From positions 4,300,512 through 4,364,511 of the forward strand of contig CM062381.1 of the NCBI GenBank assembly GCA_031310005.1: a stretch of DNA of 64,000 bases. Reading direction: 5' to 3'. Each line of letters begins with the position of its first letter. The first letter of the stretch is position 1. Of this stretch, positions 1 through 11,947 are shown in pieces. The DNA is from Dactylellina haptotyla. Its lineage: Eukaryota; Ascomycota; Orbiliomycetes; Orbiliales; Orbiliaceae. A program made the position numbers and the translations under genes. Under the pieces are notes generated by a model, which worked only from the letters and a program-made list of their open reading frames with translations, ran no database searches and had not been told where the DNA came from.

Positions 1-2710
1 CTCCTTAAGAATAGAGTTCCCGCACTAGCGAGCAATGCTATAGCTGGAACTCGAGACTGTCTCGCTCGGTGCCGGCGATCGGGTGGGAGGAGGTAGCCGC
101 GTGGATTTGTTGGAAGCTGGGGATGAGATTAGGTTTATATTATTTTCGATTTAAGTTAATAAATGTAGTTAGCATCAAGTTATTAGTTGCCTCTGAAAAA
201 TTTGAAATTATTAACTAAGGACTGGTGTATATAGGGAAAAGCTTATGCAGATATGTATGTCTAACTACGCGTGTGTTACAATGGGGTGCAAGGCCAAATG
301 GAACGAAGTTCTGGCGAGTGACCAGCAACCGTTAACCTGGCTTGACAGAATCCCATTTCGCGTTTACTTGACTATTTCTTGCGCTTCTGGCACGAGAACC
401 TATCAAAAGTGACACTGAATCTCAAGTAATTGTCTATACCGATGGACTAAGTTTGGGAATATGAATCTCTGAGATTTACTTCAATGGAATTGGCCTCGAG
501 GCGGAGTTTCGACTCCACCCTTTATTCGTCCCCCACTAAATATTGAGACTCGAGATAACCAAGGTCTTCATATTCGTTACACGTGTAAGTCTGAAAATAC
601 TTTTATCTGTTATCCCGTATATGATTGTACTAAACCCGAATTCTCTAGGGTTTTCTAAGAAACACAACCCCTATCCGCTGGATATCTGGATGTATAAGTA
701 GACATGTATGACATTCGACTACCAATTGACACACCCAAACTTGCAGCTAGATAGCCTTGGCGAAGCACCTAGACTCTCTGTATCTAATTGGGACATCGAG
801 GCTGGCAAAAAACTTCGAATATACGTTCGACATTGAGCATTTAATTACTTGCCTCTTAAATGCCTTTGCTCTCAAGTTTGGTAAGGCTTTAGTCAACATA
901 TTTGTGGGCGGCACGTTAATCCTGCACAGAGTAGATCTAGAACTTGAACTTTGGTCTGCGTGCGCATGCATCCTGATTCTATTGAAATCATTGAATACTA
1001 TGGTCCTAGCTACGTACGGCTCTTTGGACAGCGAACCTTGAGGTACTTGCGACCCATATATCTGGTGCTCGGTCTAGTAGCTCGGACTTGCAAATATCCT
1101 GAAATACAGAATTTTGCTGCACCATTATTGCCTTGTGACGTCGGACCGCCACGATGAAGATCGATTGGACTGAGTTCTATACACGCAAGATTTCTTCAGT
1201 ATGCTACGTGCCACCGTATCTGCGGGGCGGTTGTGGAACTCAAAACTTGATGCTGTTAGTAAATTGGCAATTGAGACGAGTATTCCCATCATGATGCCAC
1301 CAGTCATCCAATTGCGAAAGGTGTGCCGGGCTACGAAACCTTCGACAAATTGTAACTACATGATCGGAATCGCAAATTACGCATGGAACACGGTGGCAGG
1401 TTAATATTAATATAAACCCTGGTCATCATGTTGGTCACATTTTTAGTTGCTGGCCCAGTTATCATTTTCCAAGTGCAAGTCCTGTGGGTCCCGACGTCCC
1501 GTGTGTTGGTTGCAATTTCCTGGCCTTGGAACCATACCTGAGTGATGGCATACCTGAGTGATGGCATACCTGAGTGATGGAATGTTTAGGCTTGGGATAT
1601 CTATGAATTGATGTAGAACTGCCTAGAAAAAAACTTGTGGAATTTGATGATAGGAATTTCCTGTTTTGGATCAACCCAATCCAAGCATTGACAAAGGGTT
1701 GGTTAGTTGATACTTACTTGGATAGTAGTTGAACTCCTGATCTTGTTAGAGCAGAGAGGCAGAGTTGCATCTTGCCTCCCTAGATTCATGAGACTCTGGA
1801 GAAAACCTCTCCCTGCGGATAACTCTGGCCTTTCTATCCTGATCCATGCACGTTACAGTTGTCGCACACAGATGTGATAGAAGAGTCACTGCGGCTAGCC
1901 GTCAACCGTAATCAAAAGGGGAACTACGGTGAGATCTCGACCCCTTTAGAATGCTAAAATATCCGATTCAACTGGCTATCAATGGGATTGTCGCCCGGGT
2001 GCTTTTGATAAGGGATTTGATTAAGTTTTCGTTAAGCGAGGGAGTCATGGTTGCACTTAAAATCAGCAATGAATCGGAGTTAGCCAAAGGTAAAGGTAAA
2101 ACTTTCCGTCGACACTATTTTCTGAGGTTGGGACCTGCAGGGTGCTATGTCGCCCGAACGGGGAATTCGAGCTGCATTGTCTTAGAAAGCCCCAAGAATT
2201 TTTGTTGTAGAAAGAGATTGGGACAACGAACTTTGATTTTTCTAGCAGTCGATGTAGGGTTTCTCTTTTTTGAACCTTTATCAATCCGACCCACTCGATC
2301 GATTTGGACCCACTGCATCGATGTTGCATCACCACTACTATGGTATCTGGATACATTTGCAAAGCTCCGGACGGGGCGAAAATTTTGCCAATGAAGCCCA
2401 GTAGCAGGGTAAATTTTCTTATTTTCAGCTTGTTTCGAAAATTGCTCCGCTCCCCTCATGCGGTGATACGTTAATTAGTGCCAACCTTGTCATGATGCCC
2501 AGGCTTCGACACGCGCACTACGTGCAATATACACAAGTAGATGTGGCGAGTGGCACCGGGAAATCTGCACTAACGAGTTTAATTACTCACGAAGTTATAA
2601 AAGAATACTAGTCCTCCACCACCTATCTCAGCGATTGACCAAACTGAAGTATTTTACTGACCAACTATTCACTTGTGTCAATCTTCTCCTGTCGAGCTTT
2701 TCGATCAAAC
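1..2710. other. Gene-poor stretch, no recognisable gene
   Basis: No open frame in this stretch resembles a protein family I know. The longest ones (757-1041 and 1951-2394, plus strand) lack domains, signal peptides or matching splice sites and overlap equally long frames on other strands. A three-copy 16-bp tandem repeat lies at 1533-1580. The last 100 bases should hold the promoter and 5' leader of the gene starting at 2711. Confidence 0.6.
1533..1580. repeat. Three perfect tandem copies of a 16-bp unit
   Basis: The unit catacctgagtgatgg occurs three times back to back with no mismatch. It lies in non-coding DNA. Perfect identity suggests a recent slippage or an assembly stutter. Confidence 0.95.
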
Positions 2711-5011
2711 ATGGAACACATCTACCAAATCGTTGATTGCGAAACGCTCACGGCAGCCCATACCTCCAATGATTCAACCTTGCTATCTAACCAAACACTT
2801 CTAAACAATACCGATTTCCCAGAAATCTATTCTGTTAAGAACTATGCGGCCTTGAAAGGAAAAATAGCTGCCTCACCAGTATACGTTAGCCCTCAATATC
2901 TCGATTACATCCGGGATATAGGGGAGAGACTCCATATAGCCGTAACAGATATAGTTTCGAGATGGTGGAGCGACCCTAGTCTGCATTCTACAATTCCGTT
3001 AGATCCCAAGATTGAAAGAATTCTGAAGAGGTTAGATCGTGAACGCGTTACCTGGCACAGCGGTAGCTGGAGGCCAGATTTCTTGATCGAGGACAGCGCC
3101 AGCGAAGAATATCCGACGATAAGGATTTGTGAAATCAATGCTAGATTCGGATTTAATGGCTTTTTTGGCAGTCTTACCATAGCCAATCATTACTACATCA
3201 ACGATGAATCCCCAATCCAACCCGCTTCGTTTAAAGTAAGTTAAAGACCCTTGGAGGTATTTGGTTACTCAATTACTGATATTTGTACGAAATAGTTCAA
3301 TGATGTCTTCGGCCATATCTTCGATACTACAAAGCCCCTCCATATAATTAAAGGACGAGAAGGCGGCTATGACATTCATCTGCTCGCTGCACAGCTCGAT
3401 ATCGAAGTATTTTTCGCTGACAGATCTCAGCTACGAGTTGTCCATACGAAAACCGGCACCAAGTTAATCCATGAAGTTAAAGGGAGAGAAGTGGAAATAT
3501 CACAAATTGTGCTGGAGCTACACCAAGACGAGATCCTCTCGCTTCCAGAAGATATCTTATGGGAGATATCAATTCGGGCGCGAATCAATGATATGCGAAC
3601 CGTTATGCTTGTACACGACAAGCGAATGCTAGGACTTGTTCGTCGAGAGTTGGATAGTCTTGTAACCCGCGCTATAATTTCTCCGCAAGCGTCTGTATTG
3701 CTCGCGAACTCCATAGCGGATACTTGCCTAAGTGGCACTCGCGAATATCAGGAAGCTCTGCACTCTGAAACTGAGCAACAATGGCTATTCAAGCCTTCGG
3801 GGAGTGGCAAGGGCTCCGGGATCGTCTTTAAAAAAGACTTCTCTAGAGATGGAGAATGGCAATCGTTTGTCGGGAATGCGCAGGCTCCCCACGTCCTGCA
3901 GCGTGTGGTTAAACACAAGCCTTTTAACCTTGTTATATCTGATGGAGGCGGATCGATCAAGCGGGTTACCTGGGATCTTGTGGGTACGTTTTTCGTGGTA
4001 GATGGCTTGTTTTCTGGGTTTGGTCCCTGGAGAGCTTCTTCGGAGAAAATCTGTGCGCTATCAAGGGGTGGCAATTTTATTATGGGGGTATGCGATAGAA
4101 AATGTCTGCCCCTCTTCACACCATTGCAACACCGAGGCATTCGTCGGCCTTCACGCGCGATATCAGAACATAGCACGGAAGTCCAACCTTTCCCTCCAAA
4201 CTTCATAAAAGTGCCTTCTCTAGGCTGCGGATCCGCTGCCAGTCACGTTATCGAAGTCTACCAGTCGTTGGAGGAGCATGGTGTTGCGATGGTACAGCTT
4301 GGTTTCAGTGATCCGTCATCAGATTATCTTGTCTCTCTTGTACGCGACGGGCTGCACCTATTGTATGGCCACGGTCTTCCTGTTGACCATTCACAGACTA
4401 AGGGCTGGCTATGGGATGTTAAACCGATACACGGCAAAATTCACACTCCCTCTGACCCGCTGGCAAGAAGCGAGACAATGCACATTTTCCCTTGGCACAC
4501 TGACTGTTCTTTCGAAGCAAGTCCACCTCGTTATTTCGCTCTCCACGTTCTTCATGCGGATAGGCATGGAGGTGGGGCCCTATCTCTCGTAAGAACAAAT
4601 GATATAATCCAGGAACTCACAGAAGAAACGATTGGCAGGTTATGCTGCCCAGAATTCGTCTTCTCTGTTCCGGACGAGTTTGCGAAAGGCTCATCGCACA
4701 AATTGGTTGGATCGTTGTTGGATATGAGTGGTGGTGAACCGAAGCTTAGATTCTGTCGGGATATTATATCCGCGATAACAGAGCAAGCCAAGTCCGCCCT
4801 GGAAGAGTTGGATAAAGTCCTGGATGAGTGTCAATCCTCATCTGGCCGCTCTCTCAGGAGAACGATGACGGCCGAGGACTTGGCGGATGGAACTGTCATT
4901 ATTGTTGACAACGCGAAGTGGCTCCACGCCCGAAGTCAGGTTAATGACCCCGATAGGCATTTGAGGCGCATCCGATGGAACCCTCAATCTTTTTTGAGTT
5001 TGAGACCATAA
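2711..5011 (+). CDS. ATP-grasp-like / TauD-TfdA Fe(II)-2-oxoglutarate dioxygenase fusion protein
   Basis: Two exons, 2711-3235 and 3296-5011, with a 60-bp intron (gtaagt...aatag) that joins in phase 0, give about 746 residues. The C-terminal third is a TauD/TfdA-type dioxygenase: the iron-binding HxD is FPWHTD (H576, D578) and the distal His lies in KWLHARSQ (about H719), followed by an Arg-rich RHLRRIRW that would hold 2-oxoglutarate. The N-terminal two thirds resemble a permuted ATP-grasp/glutathionylspermidine-synthase-like fold: EINARFGFNG, NDMRTVMLVHDKRM and a Gly-rich FKPSGSGKGSGIVF segment. An enzyme that both ligates (ATP-dependent) and oxidises one substrate is therefore plausible, but the substrate is unknown. 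I chose ATG 2711 over in-frame 2675 because its context (aaacATGg) is better and the extra residues look unconserved. No signal peptide, so probably cytosolic. The acyltransferase downstream lies on the same strand and could share a pathway. Confidence 0.8.
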
Positions 5012-5950
5012 CCAGAAGCTGTGGAATACTTGATAATCAAAAAGGTTCGCGTAACGTAACCATCATCCGGTTGACGCAACACAGAGCCAGGTCCAGTCTC
5101 GTGCTACAGACTTTGGTTAGAGATTTACTGTTTTCTTCGGGGTCCTACTACGCTTTATCTTTGAGCATTTCATAGGGAGTCTAGTCATAAGCATACATCA
5201 GCGAATAGTAGCTCATTCCCGTACAATTAGTCTATACTAAAATTTCACATAGCATACTTTACAGATATTCTCGTAGATCCAATCGTAACGTTAGCTAGCA
5301 GACAAGAGTTTCAAAGACTAAATACAATTTCCTGGTCCGGTCAAACAACTCGTGTGTAGAAACGTGTGGATCCATTTTCGTTGACGTAATACCCTCTTCA
5401 ATCTGTGAACGTTTGCTCTTGCGGCATTGCGAATCTGAGATCAACACCCATTGTTAGTTGGAAGAAACATTTTTAGCCTAGATGACTCCACTATTGAAAA
5501 ATCCGGTAGGTTATCCTTGGTTCTGATACCCCCTGGTTGTAAGATACGGTGTGTAGGAAATGTCTGTTAACTGTTGCATTTCCCGACGGGCGTCATCCGT
5601 CGGCCAACTTGAGTTGAACATCCACCGCGCGCGTACCTTATACTTAAATTCGAATGAGCTTAAGGATTTATTCTTTTTTCTTCATCAAAGTTTTCATCTT
5701 GGCTTTTCTCTTAACTGGTCTTTGCAAATTAATTGCTGGTATCGAAGGTTATATCATTCTAAGAGCGCACGAGTGGAAGAACGAGGAATCGGCGGGCATC
5801 CTCGTAATTCATTGGAGCGCTTTCACAACACAAAATACAACCAGATATCCGACTATTTTACTTCTATATATTTGAAGACAAGTACCCGCGAACACGAGGT
5901 TGCCACTCAGTCAGGGATTTTTGACAACTTGTGAGTTCTGAGAGTAAAGT
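5012..5950. other. Intergenic region, nothing recognised
   Basis: This is the space between the dioxygenase fusion stop and the acyltransferase start. A 124-codon open frame at 5560-5934 has no domain and no splice partner. The region should contain the 3' end of the first gene and the promoter of the next. Confidence 0.6.
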
Positions 5951-7554
5951 ATGGGGTCAATCGAGCCACCAGGAGTGGGTTCCACCTCAGAATGGCCTGA
6001 GGAGTATACTCTCAAGACCAATGAGCCGCTCGCGCAAGATTGTGTTACCGTGGTCTGTCTGGGTGTTTCTGGGCGCTTAGACGTAGAGTTTCTTAAAGAG
6101 AAACACCGCGAACTAGTGCAGCATTGGCCAGTTCTGGGAGGTCAATTGGTTACCAAGGTTTGCGAATAGCCGCAGGAGAACTTCGTAACCTTAATTGAAT
6201 CGCTGACTGGTTATTCTAGCAATCCCCATACTCAATGACGACTGGAAACAATGTCGATTTTGAACATAGAGAGATGGATTCTAAATTAATAGATGTTGCG
6301 CCTATGGACTTTGAACTCTGTAAAAATGAAAGAGAAGGAGACAAGCCAGTCATCCGCCCATACCGCACGGGTAAACAATATTTGACGGTGCCTGATCTTT
6401 ACTTCGGAGCGGTCTCAACGCTGAACATCACCGTAGGGTCTTTGTTTGCGATTCGGGTAACTCTGCTCCAAGATGCCACTATAATTGCCTTTAAATTTTC
6501 ACATTTCTTTATTGATGGTCAAGGATGCTATGATGTTATTGAGCAATATAACAATCTGTTATGGGGTAAACAGGTGCCACGAGCAGTCCCACCTCCTGGT
6601 ATCCACACAAAATTATCAGAAATGATCTCAGGGCATGACACCATGCCAGTCGAACCCCCGGAGAAAGGCGGCTGGGAGTACAACAGGAATTTTCTACAAG
6701 TTGGGTCCTTCGGGCTTGTTTCAACGATCGCCCAAACCATTTTGAGTGACTACTCTGCAAAGATCGGACTTACGGAACCGGGGATTGAAAAGCACATATA
6801 TCTCCCGCCTAGGTTCATTAAAATGTTACAAGAGTCTTGTCAGATGGAAATAAACGACCTTCGAATGGGTAGGGAAGAAAATATTCAACTTTCGAAAATG
6901 GATGTGATTAATGCTTGGTGGCTAAAGGTAAGATTCCATTACAAGATGCTACGACTGGTTACCTAAGCTGACGATGATACTTCGCATGTTCTACAGAGGA
7001 TATACTCGAATCTTCGGGGATCTATTGTTTTGAATATGGGATATGCTTTCAACTTTGGCGACAAGATTCCCCAAAATCCGACTGAAAAATACTTTCAGGG
7101 CCACTACTACGGCTTATACGTGCCCATGGGTACCGTCGCAGACCTGAAAGAACAGTCAATAGCTCAAACAGCTTTAAAGATCCGCCGAAACGTTTCTTTG
7201 GCTAAACAACCTAGTGTGATCAGGGCGAATCTTGAATATTTAGAATCAATTCAGACGGAGAAGATCATTCCCACAGCCAAGGGCGGGGAGAACGAAGGGT
7301 CTCCTCTTTTCTCGAGTTGGAATAGATTCCCGTTCGAGAAACTTGATTTCAGTCCTGCATTAAAGGGTAGTCCAGGAACTGGGCGTGTCATATTTAATAA
7401 CCCTCGTATAGTATTGCCACTCAACATAAAGTGGAAACCCAGGTTGTTGTTCTTTAATGATCCCGAAGGTGGCATTTGGTGTCAATCGATGCAACTCCCG
7501 AGTCACTGGAAAGGGTTTGAAGACATAAATTACGACGGAAGGGTAGAAAAATAA
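5951..7554 (+). CDS. HxxxDG acyltransferase (BAHD-like fungal transferase family)
   Basis: Three exons, 5951-6157, 6220-6927 and 6997-7554, all joined in phase 0, give 490 residues, the usual size of the fungal transferase family (PF02458-like). The catalytic motif is visible as SHFFIDGQG (HxxxDG) in exon 2. Later, MDVINAWW followed by a stretch ending RGSIVLNMGYAF matches the region where family members have an S/D-V-hydrophobic-A-WW block. The first intron donor is the less common gtttgc. Such enzymes move an acyl group from CoA to an alcohol or amine, often decorating secondary metabolites; the acceptor here is unknown. The second conserved motif of plant BAHD enzymes (DFGWG) is not present; a loose NDPEGG occurs instead. 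No signal peptide is seen. Confidence 0.8.
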
Positions 7555-8910
7555 CGCTAGTACGAGACGGTAATATCCCAAGCAATCTGCGAGAAACCTA
7601 AAGGACTAAAATGTGGGTGTTCTGTGGATTTTTAGCAGCTGAGTGACTGGGAGAGGTCCACATGCGTAGTAAGTGGGTTTTTGAAACCAGATGTACGGAA
7701 GCAGATATTCTTAAGATAGAAACTCCTACAAAGTCATCTGTAGATACCGTTCCTTGGAGAATTTTTTTGTTAGCAGCGTTTAAGAGCATCCATTGATTTT
7801 TCGATAAATAAGACCCTGCTTCTAGATCTGTGAGTGTGCGACGTAGATTCAGTGAAGATGAATTAGTGTTATGCGCTTTAGAATAGTTGGGCAGGTTGGT
7901 CTCTGATATTCTATGGACTAATAATGTTCCTGCATGCCTACAATTTTCGTATGATTATGCGGGGAGGTGTGATATATATGTTGCTGTCAATGCGACCGAC
8001 CAACACATAAGCACGAATCGCTAGCGCGACTGCTCAAAATGCGCGCAATAGGATTTAGGAGCGAACGCCCCGGAACTTAGCAATGGAGAAGTGTGCCACT
8101 TTCTGTAACTGCAGATTGCATGTAACGCGCGATTTGATATCCTGAAGATCTCAAAAGTGGCGAAAGCTGAACCCTGAAACTAACTTCCACACGTCTGAAG
8201 ACTTGACTTGGAACCAGATCCCGGGCTTCCGTGCCAGGGGCTTATGCGCTCAGTAGTTAAATTATTTTAACGGGAGATAGTGGTAGAGGTACCATTTGAA
8301 ACTCCTGCATGCGCTGAAGAGATTTTCCGAACTCAAGAATTGGTTCTTCAATTTTCCGCCTAAGCTTTTCGGATTGTCTTTGCGGAACCATGGATCGCGC
8401 TCGCGAGAACCAAAGGGGAATGCTAAACGAAAGGTTGATCCGAAGTTTAAACGAAGGTGTTATAATATCAGAAAATAAGGACAGCCTCACCCGGCCCGCG
8501 GTTTTTTGAGAGAATGTATTCATACGGTTTTCGTAGTTTCGGGAAGCCAAGTTAAACTCCGACGACCGGGATGGGATTCGTTTCAGCTGGTTCAGCGCCC
8601 GGTTTAGCCAGAATGCTTCCATGCTTGATTGCGCAGCTGCAAGGTACGGAACAACCATGGTTGCTCCGCTACACGATCCCGCCATAGTTGGGTTCGAGAA
8701 GGGCTCCACTTGGAGTCTCAAATTAAGTTGGGCGAAAAGAAATCCAGGACCGCGTTTCCGTCGTTTAGACTCGGAGACGGATGGAGTTCAATATTTGTAA
8801 ACGCTATGGCTTCGGGCGTGATTTGCACAAACATATATAAAGACGATATCTCGAGGTTCGGTCCGAGATGTGTTCGAGAGAAACAGCACGGCACACGCTG
8901 ATAACCCAAA
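7555..8910. other. Intergenic region with one unidentified minus-strand open frame
   Basis: The only sizeable frame is 8257-8721 on the minus strand (154 codons). It has no recognisable domain, signal peptide or intron pattern and may be chance. The last 80 bases hold the GH5 gene promoter with a TATA element. Confidence 0.5.
8834..8840 (+). promoter_or_regulatory. TATA element of the GH5 gene
   Basis: The sequence tatataa lies 71 bp before the GH5 start codon. The spacing allows a short 5' leader. This is read from position and sequence only. Confidence 0.55.
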
Positions 8911-11087
8911 ATGATTTACCGTTTGGCGACAATTGCCCTCGTGGCAGCCACTGTTAACGCCCAGCAGACCATCTGGGGCCAATGTACGCCACCTCCCTTC
9001 CAGAGAGACACTCGGCCTAGCGGGCAGCGCTAACTGTGATTTTCAGGCGGTGGCATTGGATGGACGGGACCGACGACCTGCGTCTCAGGAGCCTACTGCT
9101 TCGCTCAAAATCCATGTGAGTTTCTAACGCTCTCCGTCAAGCGGCCCCTCGTCTGATCCCCGCTGCAGACTACTCGCAGTGCCTCCCCGGCACGGCGTCC
9201 AGCACGACAACGACAACAACCACGACAACGAAACCGACGACGACGCCCACCACAAGCAGGACCACCACAACGTCAACACGCTCCTCGACAACCTCGCCAC
9301 GGACGTCCACGACGACAAGTCGCAGCTCGACAACGTCGTCGAGGACCACCACCACGAGCACCACCACCACCCGGTCGACGACTACTAGCACGCGCACAAC
9401 CACCACGAGCAGCCGTACAACCACCACGACCGGTGTCTGCGGTACCGCCACTTTCTCGCCAATCTCCGCCCAAGCGGCGTTCGATGCCCTCCAACCAGGA
9501 TGGAACATTGGCAACACCCTCGATGCCATCCCCAATGAAGGCTCCTGGAATAATCCGCCAATAACCAGCACGGTTATCGACGCGATCCAAGCCAGCGGGT
9601 ACAAGTCCATTCGTATCCCCGTCACCTGGACTCATCATTTCACCGGTTCCAGTCCTACGTGGACTGTCGATCCCGCATGGATGGATCGGGTTGAGCAAGT
9701 TGTTGACATGGTACTCAGCAAGGGTCTCTACGCTGTGCTAAATGTTCACCACGATTCTTGGGAATGGTTCGATGTAACCCAGTTCGATAACGCTGGGGTG
9801 GAGGAGCGTTTCGGTGCGCTTTGGGCCCAGATTGGCGATAGGTTTAAGTGCAAAAGTCAGAAGCTTCTGTTCGAGCCCATAAACGAGCCACCAGGCACAA
9901 CGGCAGCTCACGGTACAGAACTCAACAAGCTGAATGACATCTTTCTCACCAAGATCAACCAAGCCGGTGGATTCAACCCCCAAAGAGTTGTCACGCTCAG
10001 TGGCTTGGGAATGGACAGCTACAAGACCATCAGTTGGTTCCAGCGTGGAAGTCTTTACCCCAACCAACCGTGGGGCCTCCAGTTCCACTACTACTCCCCA
10101 TACGATTTTATTTTCCGGGCTTGGGGAAAGACCACATGGGGCAGCGATGCTGAGAAGGCGTCTCTCGAGACCGACTTTTCTACCTTCCGTGGAAACTTCA
10201 CCGGAATCCCGGTCGTCATTGGCGAATTCGGTGGTAGCCCCGCTGCATTGGAGCCAGCTGCGGCGTGGAGATATTTTGACTGGTTTACCCAAATGGCGGT
10301 CAAGTATCACTTCTCCATCATGGCTTGGGATAACGGAGAGGATTTGTTCAACCGCACCAGCCTTCAATGGTACAACCCAACCGGTCAGAGCATCCTCATG
10401 AGCGGCTCCAAGGGTGTCATCAGCACCCTGCCCCTTGCAACGACCGATGGTTCAGTGCCTCAGCTATCCTCTGCTTTCATCTTCCACAAGGTAGGAACTC
10501 CAGTCACGAGTCAGACTGCCTCCTACGAACTCCATGGAACTCTCGTTTCTATCAAGAACAAAGCTGGTACCACACTCACCAGCTCCCAATACACCTTCTC
10601 TTCCGCCGGCGTTCTTACCCTCCCGGTCACTTACCTCTCTACACTGTACAGCTCCAGTAGCGCGGCGGGTGTCAAAGAAGAGTTAACCCTGACATTCTCT
10701 CAGGGTGCCTTTTTGACCCTCACTATCGTTCAATGGGCCATACCAACTATTTCTCAGACCACTCTCGCAGATCCAACCGCCGACTACAGGATCCCGATTA
10801 CCTGGGGAGGTTATAACCGAGTCGCTGCGGTTAGAGCTGTCTGGGATACCGGCGCCTACGTCAGCGATGATTGGACGGTCTACCTTCCAACCCTACAAAA
10901 TGCACGATGGACCTTTGGTAGCTGGGGCTACGAGGCTAGCAATATAGTCCTCTGGCAGAGCGGCGCAGATTATCTCAGGAACAACAAGCCAGCGGGAGCT
11001 ACAACCGCTCTCTTGACTTGGGAGTTTTATCCTCGTGACGGTTATACAGCAGGATCGAATGCTGTCAACATGACCATTACGTTTTAA
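8911..11087 (+). CDS. Secreted endo-beta-1,4-glucanase: CBM1 - Ser/Thr linker - GH5 - C-terminal beta modules
   Basis: Three exons, 8911-8983, 9047-9115 and 9169-11087, joined at phase 1, give 686 residues. A 17-residue signal peptide (ends VNAQ) precedes a CBM1 cellulose-binding module split by both introns: WGQC-GGIGWTGPTTC, then YYSQCLPG. A linker of almost only Thr, Ser, Arg and Pro (about residues 52-145) leads to a GH5 catalytic domain. Its landmarks are GWNIGNTLDA, NVHHDSW, the acid/base Glu in FEPINEP (about E287) and the nucleophile in VIGEFGG (about E400). The last 200 residues form two beta-rich modules resembling the X2 and CBM46-type modules known from GH5_4 enzymes. The protein would bind cellulose and cut beta-1,4-glucans (cellulose, glucan or xyloglucan) outside the cell. 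Substrate choice within GH5 cannot be told from sequence alone. Confidence 0.92.
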
Positions 11088-11573
11088 ATCGCGGGATAGA
11101 TGAGGAATAACCTTATTATGGCTCCTGGCCTAGCCCTTTTATTCATTTATGTATCATAAGTATCGGCCAAATTAGTGACACATTGTCCGGGTGGATGAAC
11201 GGTGAGCATTTCCACTCGCCTACAATATGCTCGTATAGTCAAGGTGTTATTTTCGCCCGAGTTGCTCAAATATTTGTCAAATAAAGTGACGTCCTAAGTC
11301 GCAATGTACATATCCTATTGATATTGAAATCTATTTCTGAATACAATGTAAATTTGAATACTTCGACAGTTTCGTATCGGCTCTGCGCTACCCATCAACG
11401 TCTACTGAACAACGGATAACAAAAAGCGACGAAAATTGTAGAGAATGGTAAGACTGGTATCGGATACGACAATAGTAGACTATCGCTTACTTGTAACCCA
11501 TACTTGTGATATTAGCAAATATATACACAGAAGTTGGGATACACACTGACTGATGCGCAGTCTTACCGAATTT
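11088..11573. other. Intergenic region between converging genes
   Basis: Holds the 3' flanks of the GH5 gene and of the small minus-strand gene, which converge here. I see no coding frame, RNA gene or repeat. Confidence 0.6.
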
Positions 11574-11947
11574 TTATTTAGTGGCTTTGGCTTTGGAAGC
11601 ATCGTTCAATGCCGCTAATTTGGAATTGCCCTCCTTTGTTTTAGCATCCAGCTTGGCGCCAGCTTTATCTACTTTAAGGGTTTCCTTCTTTTTGGCCCAG
11701 ATACTATTTCCACCAAATTTACCTGGCTTTTTCGCTGAAGCCGGAGGTGGTTTGACTGGAGGCGTGGGAACTGCCTCCTGTCGAACGACGAGTGCAGGCC
11801 TGTCAATACCAGCTATAGAAGCAGCCATTGCCGTACTATGAAAGTATGAATGGTCAGCATGGGGAGATTATCTAATACCAATGATTCCAAGTGTATTCCA
11901 TACCTGGCGACCGTGAAAAGTAGAACGACTGTTTTAATCAACTGCAT
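11574..11947 (-). CDS. Small secreted Lys/Ala-rich protein, function unknown
   Basis: Two exons on the minus strand, 11904-11947 and 11574-11835, with a 68-bp intron (gtatgg...catag) in phase 2, give 101 residues. The spliced N-terminus MQLIKTVVLLFTVASTAMA is a good signal peptide, and the intron lies inside it. The mature part has no Cys; it begins with a Pro-rich stretch (VPTPPVKPPPASAKKPGKFG) and ends in a Lys-rich, probably helical tail. An in-frame ATG at 11828 would give only 84 residues without the signal peptide, so the two-exon model is better. I do not recognise a family. Size, secretion and charge would fit an effector-like or wall-binding peptide, but that is only a guess. Confidence 0.65.

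Noticed and set aside
5560-5934. 124-codon frame between the dioxygenase fusion and the acyltransferase
   Set aside because: No domain, no splice partner, and a competing frame (5654-5875) in the same place.
9170-9698. Minus-strand and alternative frames over the GH5 linker (Val-rich or Arg-rich)
   Set aside because: They are shadows of the ACC/ACG/ACA-rich Thr linker of the CBM1-GH5 gene.
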